Below, piece by piece: positions 52,796 through 62,988 of a stretch of 64,000 bases of DNA. How positions within the stretch are numbered: the first letter of the stretch is position 1; every line of letters starts with the position of its first letter. The notes beneath the pieces are model-generated. The model was not told where the DNA came from. It searched no databases and saw nothing but the letters and a program-made list of their open reading frames with translations. The translations under genes were made by a program, and so were the position numbers. The DNA comes from Spisula solida (taxonomy: Eukaryota; Mollusca; Bivalvia; Venerida; Mactridae). The stretch covers positions 16,969,322 to 17,033,321 of the forward strand of contig OX365955.1 in assembly GCA_947247005.1 (NCBI GenBank). Reading direction: 5' to 3'.

Positions 52796-53058
52796 AGTCC
52801 CCTACCGGGTTTTGTGGTTTCTATGACGACAGAAAGAGTGAAAATATGCCCTAATCTGGATCCTGCAATAACTCAAACAGTTTCCAAGCTAGGTTTATGA
52901 CACTTTATCTGTGGATAGGGGGCAATAAGGGGATTATGCACGTCTAAAACTATTTTGATTCTAACAAAAATTGTGGTTGCCATGGCAACAGAAACATTGA
53001 AAATGGCCTCAAACCGGTAGGGGACTTCTGTATTGCTTGCGATTCTTAATTACTTGTT
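52796..53058 (+). mobile_element. H1 element, internally deleted
   Basis: AGTCCCCTACCGGGTTTT directly followed by internal sequence (the hairpin partner and tccgtccg run are missing), ending AAACCGGTAGGGGACT (53011-53026) plus the family tail to cttgtt. Confidence 0.75.
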
Positions 53059-53224
53059 ATATTAAATTTATCTTTTCTTAAATTAGGTTTGACACTAAGT
53101 ATAACACCTTATTATATTAAATTTATCGTTTACCTAAACTATCATTTGAAAACAAATACACAAACTAAAGATCTTGGTCACATGCACCAAATGTAACAGG
53201 AGCATTTTTAAGGACATGGGGTAT

Positions 53225-53902
53225 GATCTATAGTGGGTGGGTGCATGCTTTTTACAAATGCTTTTTATTCTTAAAATTGATATTTGATGGGTACAGTAAG
53301 CATAGCATTATGATGCACTACATATACCCTTTAAGTCAAACAAAAAATAAATATTAATAAAGTGAATTTATCGAAGTATGACAGCATTTTCATTGTAAAT
53401 CTTGCTCGTTCGCAAACACAAAAGCTCCCAACGGTACTTGATGAAATGTATATCATTCTTACAATATAACTCTAGGGAACAAACTCTTACTTAGTTGAAG
53501 ACTGAAAAATGTATACTTTGAAAGATATTCAAGAAATATTTCCATATTTCTACTTTCGGTTTGCAAGGTCATTGATGATCATTGATTTTTTGCATGATAC
53601 AAGTTCATGAATTTGTTTCATAATTATTTCTTTGCAAGAGTTTGTTCCTTAAACTATTGGCTATGTCCCCGACAACAAACTCTGACTCTTAATGCCATGT
53701 TGACTTTGTTTGTAAACGAGTAAGATTTGCAATAAAAATGCTTTTATGCTTCAATAAATTCACTTTATCAATATTTATTTTGGGTTGAACTTCTAGAGTA
53801 CATGCAGTGCATCATAATACTATGTTTACTGTACCCAACACATTTCAATTTTAAGAATAAAATGCTTTTTAAAATAACATGCTCAATCTCACTATAAATT
53901 AT
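53225..53902. mobile_element. Foldback element, about 680 bp
   Basis: The left arm 53225-53418 ('tgctttttattcttaaaatt', 'cattatgatgcacta', 'aaagtgaatttatcg') pairs with 53707-53902. Inner words gggaacaaactctt/aagagtttgttcc (about 53473 and 53636) extend the pairing. No ORF. Confidence 0.7.
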
Positions 53903-53997
53903 CCTCCGATACCTTAACCCAGGTTCGAGTGTGGTTTTGATCCTTTTATGTTTGTCTGTGTATGTGTTCCAAATGACACTTGTATAAAACTCTATTA

Positions 53998-54885
53998 AGG
54001 ATGTTGGAGCGCTTAGGATACTACCTTCAGAATTTGCTCAAATTTTGCCAGGAAGTAAAGAAATCTATACTGACACAAAATATGATGAAAAAACACTAGG
54101 TCACGGAACTCGTTTTTCGGGTTATCAGCCCTAATTGAAGTGTGTATGAATTATTTTTATAATTCCATGGAAATTGACAAATTGGTGGTGGTGTTCAAAT
54201 TTGACATTTTAATTTGATGTCTGTGATCTAAATAATAAAATATTTTTCAATATAGTTTGGGTACACATTGTTATACATGATCAAGATACCAAAAATTGTA
54301 TATTTAATTTTGGTCTAATATATATTGCCCTTTTACCCCACCCACTTTATATTTAATGCAGCAAAATAGCACACAGGTAAAACCTAATAACTTTTTTTCC
54401 CACCTTAAACTTTTTTTAATATTGTGTTAAATAACTCTAGTGACATAGATCTTCAAAATTATGAAATAAAAAATATATGTCACCGAGGTTTCTTTTTCGC
54501 AATTTTTGTTTTAATTTTGGTTAAATCTGGCTAATATGCTGAGAAAATCAATGAAAACGCTTAAAATAAGATTTATTGAACATGTAAATATCGCGAAAAC
54601 ACATCAATACACGATAAACAAACATTACCAAACGAACCTGACTCCCAAAAGTCATTTGGCATAAATAGCAATATTTTTATTTTTTTAACCCGCCCACCTA
54701 TTTTGTAATGTAATCCTTTTCTCGGAATGGAAACCGTCATTCCGATTAGTATTTTCTAATTTTATTGCATAATACTTATCAAAACTGTTCAATTTGATTT
54801 ATTTTATATTATTTTGACACATTTTTACATTTATAAGGCACATAACCTACTATGACGCATGCGCATTAAACCGATCCAGCATCCT
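53998..54885. mobile_element. TA-flanked MITE, copy 2 (Tc1/mariner type)
   Basis: 888 bp between TA dinucleotides (53996-53997, 54886-54887). Starts AGGATGTTGGAGCG and ends GATCCAGCATCCT. Reverse orientation relative to 10166-11027 and alike over its whole length, with indels. Confidence 0.75.
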
Positions 54886-55300
54886 TAAAAGACAACTTCA
54901 ATAATGAGACCAACTCAATACAAAGACTTAAGTCTAAATTGGTGGGTCTATTATTGAGGCTTTCCAATGTTAACTTCAATATAAAACAATGTTCAATGTT
55001 AGATCAATGTTATATGTTTTCAATTTAATTGCTGTTGTATTCTAATAAAAATACTACATATTCACAAATAGCAAATGACAATAATGACAATTATGGTTGA
55101 TTTAAAAGTTAAATGAATGCAGTTTGGTGTGTGGTGAAGTTTTCATGTCCGCCCTGATGGTTCTTTCCACAATGAAGTAAATCTCACTAACAACTGGAAT
55201 ATTCAATTTCTAATTTTAATTTTACGAATAATTATTTTTACACCCAAAATGAAATTCACAGTTCAAATTAAAACGACATGCGTCCGTCTGATTCAAGATA
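54886..55300. other. No gene recognised
   Basis: AT-rich spacer. Confidence 0.4.
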
Positions 55301-55660
55301 TTAGAGAGGTTGCGATGCGAACGTGTACGACTACGTGTACGCGTAGTTACCCGTACATGTGCACGTTGCAATTAAAATTGGCTTGCGAAAGACAACGTGT
55401 GCGTGTAACATCACATGACGGACGTAGCATGATTTTTTCGTGAATCGATAATGAATAATTACATAAACTCAATGAAATCGCGGGCGATGAATTCTTGGGT
55501 TTCCCATGCATACGCATACCTGTGTGACATAGTACACACTATATTTTCGTCTGTCACATGTCGGTTACTTGTAGAAACTACACATACCTGGATGACGAAA
55601 TACTCAAAAGTAGTATTCACGTACACGTCGTTACACGTTGACTTTCGCAACCTCTCTATT
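55301..55660. mobile_element. MITE with GAGAGGTTGCGA ends
   Basis: TTAGAGAGGTTGCGA near 55301 and the inverse TCGCAACCTCTCTATTAA near 55646-55663. Subterminal 'aacgtgtacgactacgtgta' also pairs with 'acgtacacgtcgttacacgt'. Frames of about 95-100 codons open on both strands across the right end reflect CpG-rich, partly palindromic sequence and are not called as genes. Confidence 0.55.
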
Positions 55661-55769
55661 AATGAAGTTAAGCGGCGCATGGCAATGGTTACGGCGCTAT
55701 ACCCGCCGAACCATACTCGTAAAATCCGTGATACTGGATTTGACACATGACAAGTTTATGAAAGAACGG

Positions 55770-56030
55770 AGCAGACGGAGCAAACTGTAATAATACATGT
55801 ACATACACTAACAACAAAGCTACCGCAAATAAACATGTCAACCTATTTTAAGTAACTATCGGAAATATGTTTATAATACAACGGAGCAGACGGAGCATAC
55901 AACAGTACAAAATATAATGACAATATAGCTGCCGTTAACAAAACGTGCCACAGAGATATTTGTAGAATTTATCAAAACAAGTTTATAATGTAACGAGCAG
56001 ACGAAGCATAGTGTAATAATGCATATGAAA
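55770..56030. repeat. Three-copy tandem repeat
   Basis: 'aagtttat...aacggagcagacggagca...aca' occurs three times (about 55757, 55867 and 55978) with spacing near 110 bp. Confidence 0.55.
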
Positions 56031-56279
56031 CATTGGGCCATATTCACATCCTCTCCTCCACTCTCACTCACTGAGTTAATCCAAATTTAATTATCGTTTC
56101 GTCCGTGCGTTTGAGTGTGAACTCGACCTAATCTGAAATTGGTTTTCACAACGGTAAGTGTAGCTGGAGTTGACTCGACTGAGTGAGGAATTTTCGAGGG
56201 AGCGAAACGTCGACTTGAGCGTGACTCCAACCAAACTCAATGGAATGTTAGTGAATACCAAAGTTAATCACTAACTAAA

Positions 56280-56456
56280 ATGGACAATCCACTCGAGGTA
56301 GAAGAATTTGAGGTGATGATTTTACCTTTTAGAAATATCCCGGATATGAGCAAATCCTTAGAAAGCATGGATAATGTGAAATTCTTGGAAAAGTTCCCCA
56401 GCTACACTCAAATGTGGTTACGTGCATACCGATTTAGCGCACGAATGTTGAACTAA
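56280..56456 (+). CDS. 58-residue ORF inside the 17-bp-TIR element, unknown
   Basis: An ATG at 56280 (context ctaaaATGG) opens a compact acidic-to-amphipathic protein, MDNPLEVEEFEVMILPFRNI ... FLEKFPSYTQMWLRAYRFSA RMLN, stop TAA at 56454-56456. There are no rare-residue runs, and the composition (E, M, F, L, R) looks like a folded N-terminal domain. It begins 230 bp inside the terminal repeat, where the first transposase exon of many TIR elements sits, so it may be the surviving N-terminus of a transposase or accessory gene. I recognise no domain and claim no function. Confidence 0.4.
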   Translation: MDNPLEVEEFEVMILPFRNIPDMSKSLESMDNVKFLEKFPSYTQMWLRAYRFSARMLN

Positions 56457-56841
56457 TAAAGTTATCGTAGTTTCAAATTAAACTACACAACAAATTCATA
56501 TGATCGTGTGGGTTGATAATCTACAATCATAAATATAAATTTATTTATTATTTGTTATCTAAAAGTATATTATTTGGACAAATAAACTTACTGTAATAAG
56601 TGTATAAAGGAATTAAAATTTAGTCATATTACCGCGATGTTAATTAAATGCATGGTATTTATATATGGAGCATAACTATGAAATTATAACGTTATTGTTT
56701 TCATTCTTTGCCATATTATTATTATTAATCCCGCCCAATGTTGAAATGAAGATGACTGAAATGTTTAAACGAATAAAAAACGTGCTAACTTGCAACACAT
56801 ACTGATGATGTGCATTGCAATCATTCATGAGTCAATGTGCC

Positions 56842-56914
56842 GCCTCGATAGCCTACTGTTAGAGCGTCCGCTTCGAGTGCGGGAAGCCCCAGGTTCGATC
56901 CGGGGTCATTTCAT
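56842..56914 (+). repeat. tRNA-derived SINE head (not a functional tRNA)
   Basis: A box tagcctactgttagagc, anticodon-like stem tccgcttcgagtgcggga (loop would give CGA) and B box ggttcgatccgg. The acceptor ends do not pair and the T stem has two mismatches, so it is a SINE-type head or tRNA pseudogene. Confidence 0.55.
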
Positions 56915-57213
56915 GCTAAAAACGAAATGGTATTAGTATTTCCCTTGCAAGATGTGAAATCTGGCTTCTCTTCTCTTATGTATAGCGATATCATTGTGAC
57001 AACGGATAAAATTGTGCATGATGTGTCGAGAATGGTTAATATTAGTTCAAGGTTGAACCAACTTGTTTCATAATCAACCTAAAACCAAGAAGTTCATGCA
57101 AAGCTAACTTATGTACTAATTTTTTTATACATGTCGCTCATTCAATGACATTCTAGGGAGTATGGCTTTCTAGTTGTCGGGCTTCCCCGGAACGGTCTGA
57201 ACGATGTATGTGT

Positions 57214-57235
57214 ATAATAATAATAATAATAATAA
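57214..57235. repeat. (TAA)n microsatellite
   Basis: Seven TAA repeats followed by 'agactttatttaccg', which looks like a SINE tail. Confidence 0.8.
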
Positions 57236-57968
57236 AGACTTTATTTACCGAAGGTGAAAACACATTAAGTTACATATTTTGTAGTAATTAACAAAATCAT
57301 CTGACAGTGTTATAAAAGTAACCTGAGTCCATCTCCCTTGACTTCTAAATTATTAACATGACATTACCTGCTTGTCGGTCGGTGGAATTCATATTGACGT
57401 GATATGATATTTAATATTGAGTCCACGCCGAAAACATAAGGCAAATGGTACGGTGTCTTCTTCGATATGCGCATCCTTTATTCATTTAGAACGCGTACGC
57501 ATTGTCTTGCATAAATGTTTTGTTCGAATATATCATTGTAAATCATTATACACGTTCATTCAACGTTAATTACATCGAAGTTTTATGTTAACTGATCCAC
57601 TATTATCTTTGCAATAATCATACTCTCTATTTTTGATTATTCCAATAAAGGTTTTATTTGAGCGAGTTCAAAGAAATATAAAGAATGTAGCATAAACATC
57701 ATCAAAATTAAAGTGTGACTTTGTTAAATGCATCGAAACACAACCAACCAATTCAATAATAAAGCACATATTGTTTGTACAGTGTAATATCCTACCATTT
57801 ATTATAACGGTCACACACTCAGGAAAGTAGAGGACGAGTTACCCATGTGAATACTAAATCTCCACTCGACCTTCACTAACTCGACCGTCACTCCAGCTAC
57901 ACTTGAGGCTACCTTAGGTTAGTGTAAGTCGAGTTGGAGTGGAGGACCGACATGTGAATATGGGCCAA

Positions 57969-58496
57969 TTGTCACTGATACACTTAAGAAAAACATCGCG
58001 AATTCCGCGGCATGGTTCACTAAAGTAACCCAGCTAAATAATTATAGAAATATTTACGAATAAATGGTTAAATCATGAACTCGGACTAAAATTATGGCTA
58101 GCCAACAAGACAGGTAAACAATACATTGAACGTCTAAAAATGAAAGGCAATAATTTATAGACAATTACGTCTTATATAGGGAAACTACCCGCCAAAACCA
58201 AATTATGCACCATGTATCATGGGAATCACCAAATTAACATGGTTACAATGTAAAAGAGAAGCAGGCATCTATCATGACCATGTTTCATGTTAAAACAGTG
58301 ACTATACTACATACAAGTGTATTGTAAGTATAGGATAGAACATGAGTAGGTGTTGTATATGGGTTGATTGACCAATGTTTGTGTAACACACTAAAATAAA
58401 CTGTAGGAGACAATTGAGGCCAATCAATAACCTGATAAGTTGACAATAAGATGATAGCAGATGAAAAATACCATTCCCGCTACAAATCTATGAATC
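57969..58496. other. No gene recognised
   Basis: AT-rich spacer. Confidence 0.4.
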
Positions 58497-59247
58497 GTAA
58501 TTTCCCGTATGAAAGTTTGTAATAATTTAATTATTATTTCCCCTTCTCCTCCCCTTCCAGTTTGATCGCTAAACTTTGTATTTTGTTATTAATGAATCTA
58601 TTACCCTTGGGTCGCCTGTGGTTTTGGTTTATTACATTTGTCTTAACCTTAGTTTGAGTTTGATTGACTTTTGTCTGGTATGCTTTAAAGGATATACAAC
58701 CCTTATAATTTTATGCAGTACTGTCTTCTTTCAGACAGTTAGAACATCTTTTGTTTTTTTCTTACATTTCTGATGACTATTTGGACCAGCACAGTGTACA
58801 GTAGGTGCAGTGAGTCGTTGCACAAAATTGACGTCAATGACGTCGTGTACGTAAACCTTAAAACTATCTGAACGTCACATTGCTCCAATGTGTCTTTACA
58901 AACGGAAGGGCAGCCTAAAATTAATGATCCTTAAACTAAATGGGAATAATTTTGACAAGTAAATATTAGCCCTTCCAGTAGGAATTTAGAAATCTAAACA
59001 AGTCACGAAAATATATTACAATACCAAAATGGGGACAAAATCGATGGTTACACGGGTGTTGCGTCGATCAGAGGTCTTCGGAATCCAAGCGCCTTCGTTT
59101 TGGTCTTCTTGAGGAGGAGGGACTTTGTTCATGTAGCGTGTTTCGTGATTTTCGTAGTGTTAGAAATATAGTGATGCACAAAGCAGCGATTGTCTCCCTT
59201 TTTCTGAGGGGATTGTTGGATTTATTTACCCTCGCCAGGGGAGGATC
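58497..59247 (-). pseudogene. N-C LINE relic: ORF1 fragment and 5' region
   Basis: Positions 58497-58800 repeat, with changes, the ORF1 relic at 1269-1610 (both start near 'cc.gtatgaaagttt' and contain the complement of KTKDVLTV / KVNQ-type codons). Farther right (58860-59247) is probable upstream sequence ending 'tggatttatttaccctcgcc', the same words that begin block S1 at 35557 and 48762. Broken in every frame; no product. A plus-strand 65-codon frame here is only the shadow. Confidence 0.5.
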
Positions 59248-60299
59248 CAGGATTTGGCGTTAGGGGGGGGGGCGTACATTCATGTATTGATACCCCCCCC
59301 CCTCAAGAAAATGTGCGAGCGAAGCGAGCTAGAAAAAAATGTATCTCTGAGAAGCATTCCACACAATTTCGTTCTTTATCTTATAATATTCATTGATAAA
59401 ATTATTGTGAGAGCAAGGCGAGTAAGAATATATGCATTAATTATTTGAACAGCATATCCCTCAACTTATTCCCTACCTGAAAAAATTAATTTATAGTGGT
59501 TGTGCGAGCGTAGCGAGCAAGAAAAAATGCAATTATCTATTTCAGCTTCATACACCACATTCTTATTACTTGGTAATATTCACTGATGCAGTAATTGTCA
59601 GAATTAGAAAAAAAATCAGTGTTTGTCTGAGCAGCATACCCAAACAACTCAATGGTAAATCAAAAGCTTTCATTGAATTTACGTAGTTCTTCATCGAGCG
59701 AAGCGAGCTAGAAAATCGTTGTTTATATGAACAGCATAGTCGGGACTAACGATAATCGACGTGATAATATTCACTGATATATAGCTGCTGTGAATTCGTC
59801 ACGAAAAAAGGCAATGTCTATCTGAGCATCATACCCTGCGAACTCCAGGGCTTCAGTTTTGTTTAAGTGGAAATGTGAAGTAGGCCCCCTACTTGGGATT
59901 CAGCGACTAGGGAGTCCACGGGCCAGTGGCTTTCTACCTCGTGTCTTTTTAAATAGAACCACGTCAGCTGCATTCTGAGGTATCTTAATTTTAATGAAAA
60001 GGACAGGTTTATTATAGAAAATAAAGCCAACTCTATTAATATTTTATGTCTTGTCGGACATTTTTAATGGCATTTCTGTAGCCGATGTTTGGCACCATGC
60101 TACCAATCAGTCCGATATCTTGTTTTTGCATACAGCATTAAGTTCACTTTAAAATCCATAAATTGATTATTGTTTAAAAAATTTGCATATCAATATTGTT
60201 CTTACATCCAAAATATGAGAAATTACCTAGGCTCCGGCGATTTTAGGGGGGGGGGGGCGTACGCCGGGTCCGCCCCCCCTTGGATCCGCCTATGCTCGC
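59248..60299. mobile_element. Element with GGATCC ends, poly-G/C runs and 'gcgagcgaagcgagc' words
   Basis: Begins near 'gaggatccaggatttggcg' followed by ten G, and ends with ten G, 'cgtacgccgggtccgcc' and 'ccttggatccgcctatg'. The ends are loosely inverted (GGATCC). 'gcgagcgaagcgagct' or variants occur at about 59314, 59405, 59503 and 59695. The same word and G run are at 31522 and 31640. No ORF. Confidence 0.5.
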
Positions 60300-61090
60300 C
60301 ACAATGATAATATAAACACTGCACGGCTGACTGGCCGATCGTTTCAGGTGTAGTTGCAATCACAAAATGACAACGCGTGTGTGACGTAACACCAGACAAC
60401 GTATCCCATTCATGAATGTTGTTCCTGACAGTACAGCCGCAGATTCTAGGGGAGTTTTTTAGTTTATTTTCGACTCATTAATTGTTCTAGATGATCCTAA
60501 TTACTAATTTTCATCGCATGACTATCGCTTACATAAAAACTCTGATGAAAATGTTCCGCCTATGTGTTTTGAGGGTTACCTTCGCAACCATAGATTTTAG
60601 CATGATGTCGCTGAATCATGATTACAGATATATCATGCTAAAATATATGGGTGCGAAGGGATACATAGCTTATATAAAATACTGCACCCAGCTTACGTTT
60701 AGGTAAAGTGGAAAGGATCGATATCGTAACAGAATTATAAGCTTTATATCGTCCCTCGTACATTACGAATTTTGAAAGAAAAGATAATTTTTACGTGTTT
60801 TTATTACCTCCCTTTAATGTAACTTTGGACTAATTGTCTGCATCATACTTGGATATGTTTGGAAATAATAAAAATTTAAACCGGACTTCTTTTTCATATA
60901 AACAAGAATGATATAACGTATAATTATTTAAATTAAATGACATAAAATTAAGCTTATAAATGTAAAAAGGTGTGCGTATATATACTTTGCTGTACTTAAA
61001 CTGATTATCCTCATCTGCAGTGCTGCAGTGAATTCACCCAAAATTACCTCAAATCAATCAGTATCTTGATTATTTATGATGCTGGTAATT
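60300..61090. other. No gene; 26-bp-arm hairpin at 60581-60657
   Basis: AT-rich region 5' of the Tx1/L1-like LINE. 'ttcgcaaccatagattttag catgat' (60581-60606) pairs with 'atcatgctaaaatatatggg tgcgaa' (60632-60657). The 71-codon frame across it follows the hairpin. Confidence 0.6.
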
Positions 61091-61099
61091 GTAGATAGT

Positions 61100-61199
61100 A
61101 ACTATGCCAAGATGGCGACCTGTTGATGACGCGTGTCGATCGACTGCATAATAAATAAATTTTCGAACGTTCGCGCGGTCTATACTTTTGTGGAGAATC
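61100..61199 (+). promoter_or_regulatory. Probable 5' untranslated region/promoter of the Tx1/L1-like LINE with a YY1-like site
   Basis: CCAAGATGGCGAC at 61107-61119 fits the YY1 consensus (AAGATGGC) and recalls the site at the start of mammalian L1 elements, where YY1 positions transcription starts (family knowledge). It lies about 80 bp before the ORF1 ATG. The exact 5' end of the element could not be fixed. Confidence 0.4.
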
Positions 61200-62219
61200 A
61201 TGACAATTATTCAATCAAGACCAGCCTTTCCGGCTCAACACTTCGATGAGAACATGGTTGAAAGGTGCATAAAGTTTTCAAGTCGTGGGGCCTCGTTGGG
61301 GGACGTTTTGCGTTTATTGGCAAAGTATCACATCCTGCCGGAGGAAGTTGAAGCTGTGTCGGCAGCCAAGCCAACAGAAGATGGCCACAGTGTCGTATTT
61401 ACGTCTGCTGCTGTAGCGGATAGGCTAAGGTCAGTCCACGAAATTAACTTAGACGGGAAACCGTTTCACCTGATTACGTTGCATAAACAATCATTAACCG
61501 TGAGACTGCACTGGCTGCCCTTGTATGTCAAGGACACAGCAGTAAAGTTGTTGATGGCAGACTTCGGAGCTGTCAGAGGTATCAAACATTTATCGACCTC
61601 TTACCGAGGTAAAGAGGTCGCTAACGGCATAAGAGAAGTGACGATGGAGGTCACTGAGACACAGAGGAGAAGCATACCGCATCTGATTCATTTCGATGAC
61701 GGTATGGCGGTTCTTCTCACGTCACCCGGAAGGCCTCCTCTGTGTCTGAGGTGTTCCTCTGTCGGGCATGTCCGCAAGGATTGTACCCACTACCGTGCGA
61801 GACGCACATATGCTGGCGTTGCCAAGCAGAATTTCACCGAGCCTGAAACGGTTCCTGAGCCTGTGCATGTGCCAGCAACTCAGGTTCCTGCTGAAGGCGA
61901 GGAGGTCGGTGCGAGCCAGGCACTAGAATCTGATACTGAGGAAGATATCCCAGAAGGTGAACCCGTCAGGGACGATTACCGAATGGACGAGGAGAGTCGT
62001 GGATCAAAAAGAACTGTTGGGGGGGACGACGGGACTTCTGATGGGGAGACGCAGGAATTCAGGCGTCAGGTCCCCTATCAGAAGGCTCGGCGTGTCGCCA
62101 AGGGCTCCTCTGCTGAGTCTTCGGGTGAGCCCATTGTCCCAGTTGGCAATAGGTATATTGCATTGTCGGGGTTATCACCTGGGGAAACAGTGGAGGAACC
62201 CTTACCTATTACTTTATAA
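61200..62219 (+). CDS. Tx1/L1-like LINE ORF1 (CCHC gag-like, ZCCHC3-like)
   Basis: 339 codons from the ATG at 61200 (an in-frame TTG at 61188 is less likely) to TAA at 62217-62219, with no break. The N-terminal half (MTIIQSRPAFPAQHFDENMV, then a region with VRLHWLPLYVKDTAVKLLMA) resembles the RNA-recognition-like part of 'zinc finger CCHC domain protein 3-like' retroelement proteins of molluscs. One zinc knuckle, CLRCSSVGHVRKDC, lies at residues 182-195 with all ligands. The C-terminal third is acidic, low-complexity and probably disordered (EPETVPEPVHVPATQVPAEG, SDTEEDIPEGEP). The expected role is binding element RNA and nucleocapsid formation. Codon use is much more GC-rich than the flanks. 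A second frame follows 28 nt later and ORF2 starts at 62981. Confidence 0.8.
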   Translation: MTIIQSRPAFPAQHFDENMVERCIKFSSRGASLGDVLRLLAKYHILPEEVEAVSAAKPTEDGHSVVFTSAAVADRLRSVHEINLDGKPFHLITLHKQSLTVRLHWLPLYVKDTAVKLLMADFGAVRGIKHLSTSYRGKEVANGIREVTMEVTETQRRSIPHLIHFDDGMAVLLTSPGRPPLCLRCSSVGHVRKDCTHYRARRTYAGVAKQNFTEPETVPEPVHVPATQVPAEGEEVGASQALESDTEEDIPEGEPVRDDYRMDEESRGSKRTVGGDDGTSDGETQEFRRQVPYQKARRVAKGSSAESSGEPIVPVGNRYIALSGLSPGETVEEPLPITL

Positions 62220-62247
62220 TATACCATGTTGACCCTTTTACTACTCA

Positions 62248-62988
62248 ATGGATTACGAATATAGATTAATGCCTAGTACCTTGTTATTTACGGGAGATTT
62301 TGACCCGGACCGTCCATGGACTATGATTTTGCCTAATAACTATACTACGGTCATGTTATTGCTATATGACCCGTTAGCTTACGTTTTAGCTTTTCAAGTT
62401 TTCTATATTCATATTTGTTATATAATTAGATCTACATGTGCATGTACTTTCTATGACTTCAGTATAAAATCTGAGTTTATTGTACCGAATGTGTTAATTT
62501 TCAATTCACTGTCTAAATGTTTAAACCTCCAAACACACACTGTGTACAATACCATATTATACTATTTGTATCGACGCTGTGCTCGTAAACTCATGTACCA
62601 TTGGTTGAAATCAATTACTGGATTTTGCTATAGATCTACTACATCTATTTTAAACCCTTCTATCGACATATGCTGTTTTTATAGAACGTTGGAAATATTT
62701 ATCTATCACTCTATATTGCTTTCTATAAATGTCAAAATTTCAACATCATGTGTGTTACATTCCATTCTATGCCGTGTAGTACAATGTTCATATAACATGT
62801 ATCAATTTATCTTTACACATATTGGTCATGTGACCACACTTCTACGTCATTATAGTACGTCACAGTTTATAGTGATGTATCATCGGGTGATATCGTGTAG
62901 TTTACACCTTCATGTATACACCGTACACATTGTGCATTACGTGTTTATACATTTAAACCTTGTTTTAAAAAAAATACATCATGGCTGA
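62248..62988 (+). CDS. ORFX: 246-residue frame between ORF1 and ORF2, unknown
   Basis: ATG at 62248, 28 nt after the ORF1 stop; stop TGA at 62986-62988, overlapping the first 8 nt of ORF2 (ATGGCTGA). Open for 246 codons in AT-rich sequence where other frames stop quickly; by a rough hand estimate this is very unlikely by chance. The protein opens with MDYEYRLMPSTLLFTGDFDP, then an uncharged hydrophobic stretch LAYVLAFQVFYIHICYII (residues 43-60) that could span a membrane, and continues rich in Cys, His, Tyr, Ile and Ser (SIDICCFYRTLEIFIYHSIL). No zinc knuckle, protease or envelope motif recognised. The overlap would suit termination-reinitiation translation of ORF2. Alternatives: an inter-ORF spacer depleted of stops by composition, or an ORF1 extension. 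No function claimed. Confidence 0.55.
   Translation: MDYEYRLMPSTLLFTGDFDPDRPWTMILPNNYTTVMLLLYDPLAYVLAFQVFYIHICYIIRSTCACTFYDFSIKSEFIVPNVLIFNSLSKCLNLQTHTVYNTILYYLYRRCARKLMYHWLKSITGFCYRSTTSILNPSIDICCFYRTLEIFIYHSILLSINVKISTSCVLHSILCRVVQCSYNMYQFIFTHIGHVTTLLRHYSTSQFIVMYHRVISCSLHLHVYTVHIVHYVFIHLNLVLKKIHHG

Larger units (their letters stand above)
56033..57968. mobile_element. 1.94-kb element with perfect 17-bp terminal inverted repeats
   Basis: TTGGGCCATATTCACAT (56033-56049) and its exact inverse (57952-57968). Subterminal sequences also pair loosely ('cctccactctcactcactga' against 'cgagttggagtggagg', and repeated 'gtgtagctggagt'). It contains a 58-codon ORF at its left, a SINE head, a TAA microsatellite and AT-rich filler. 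It carries no recognisable transposase, so it is non-autonomous or its enzyme gene was lost. Confidence 0.7.

Noticed and set aside
55451..55750. Overlapping frames of about 95-100 codons on both strands
   Set aside because: They lie across the partly palindromic, CpG-rich MITE end; no motif on either strand.
56842..56914. Functional tRNA (anticodon would be CGA)
   Set aside because: A and B boxes are present, but the acceptor stem does not pair and the T stem has two mismatches; better explained as a SINE head.
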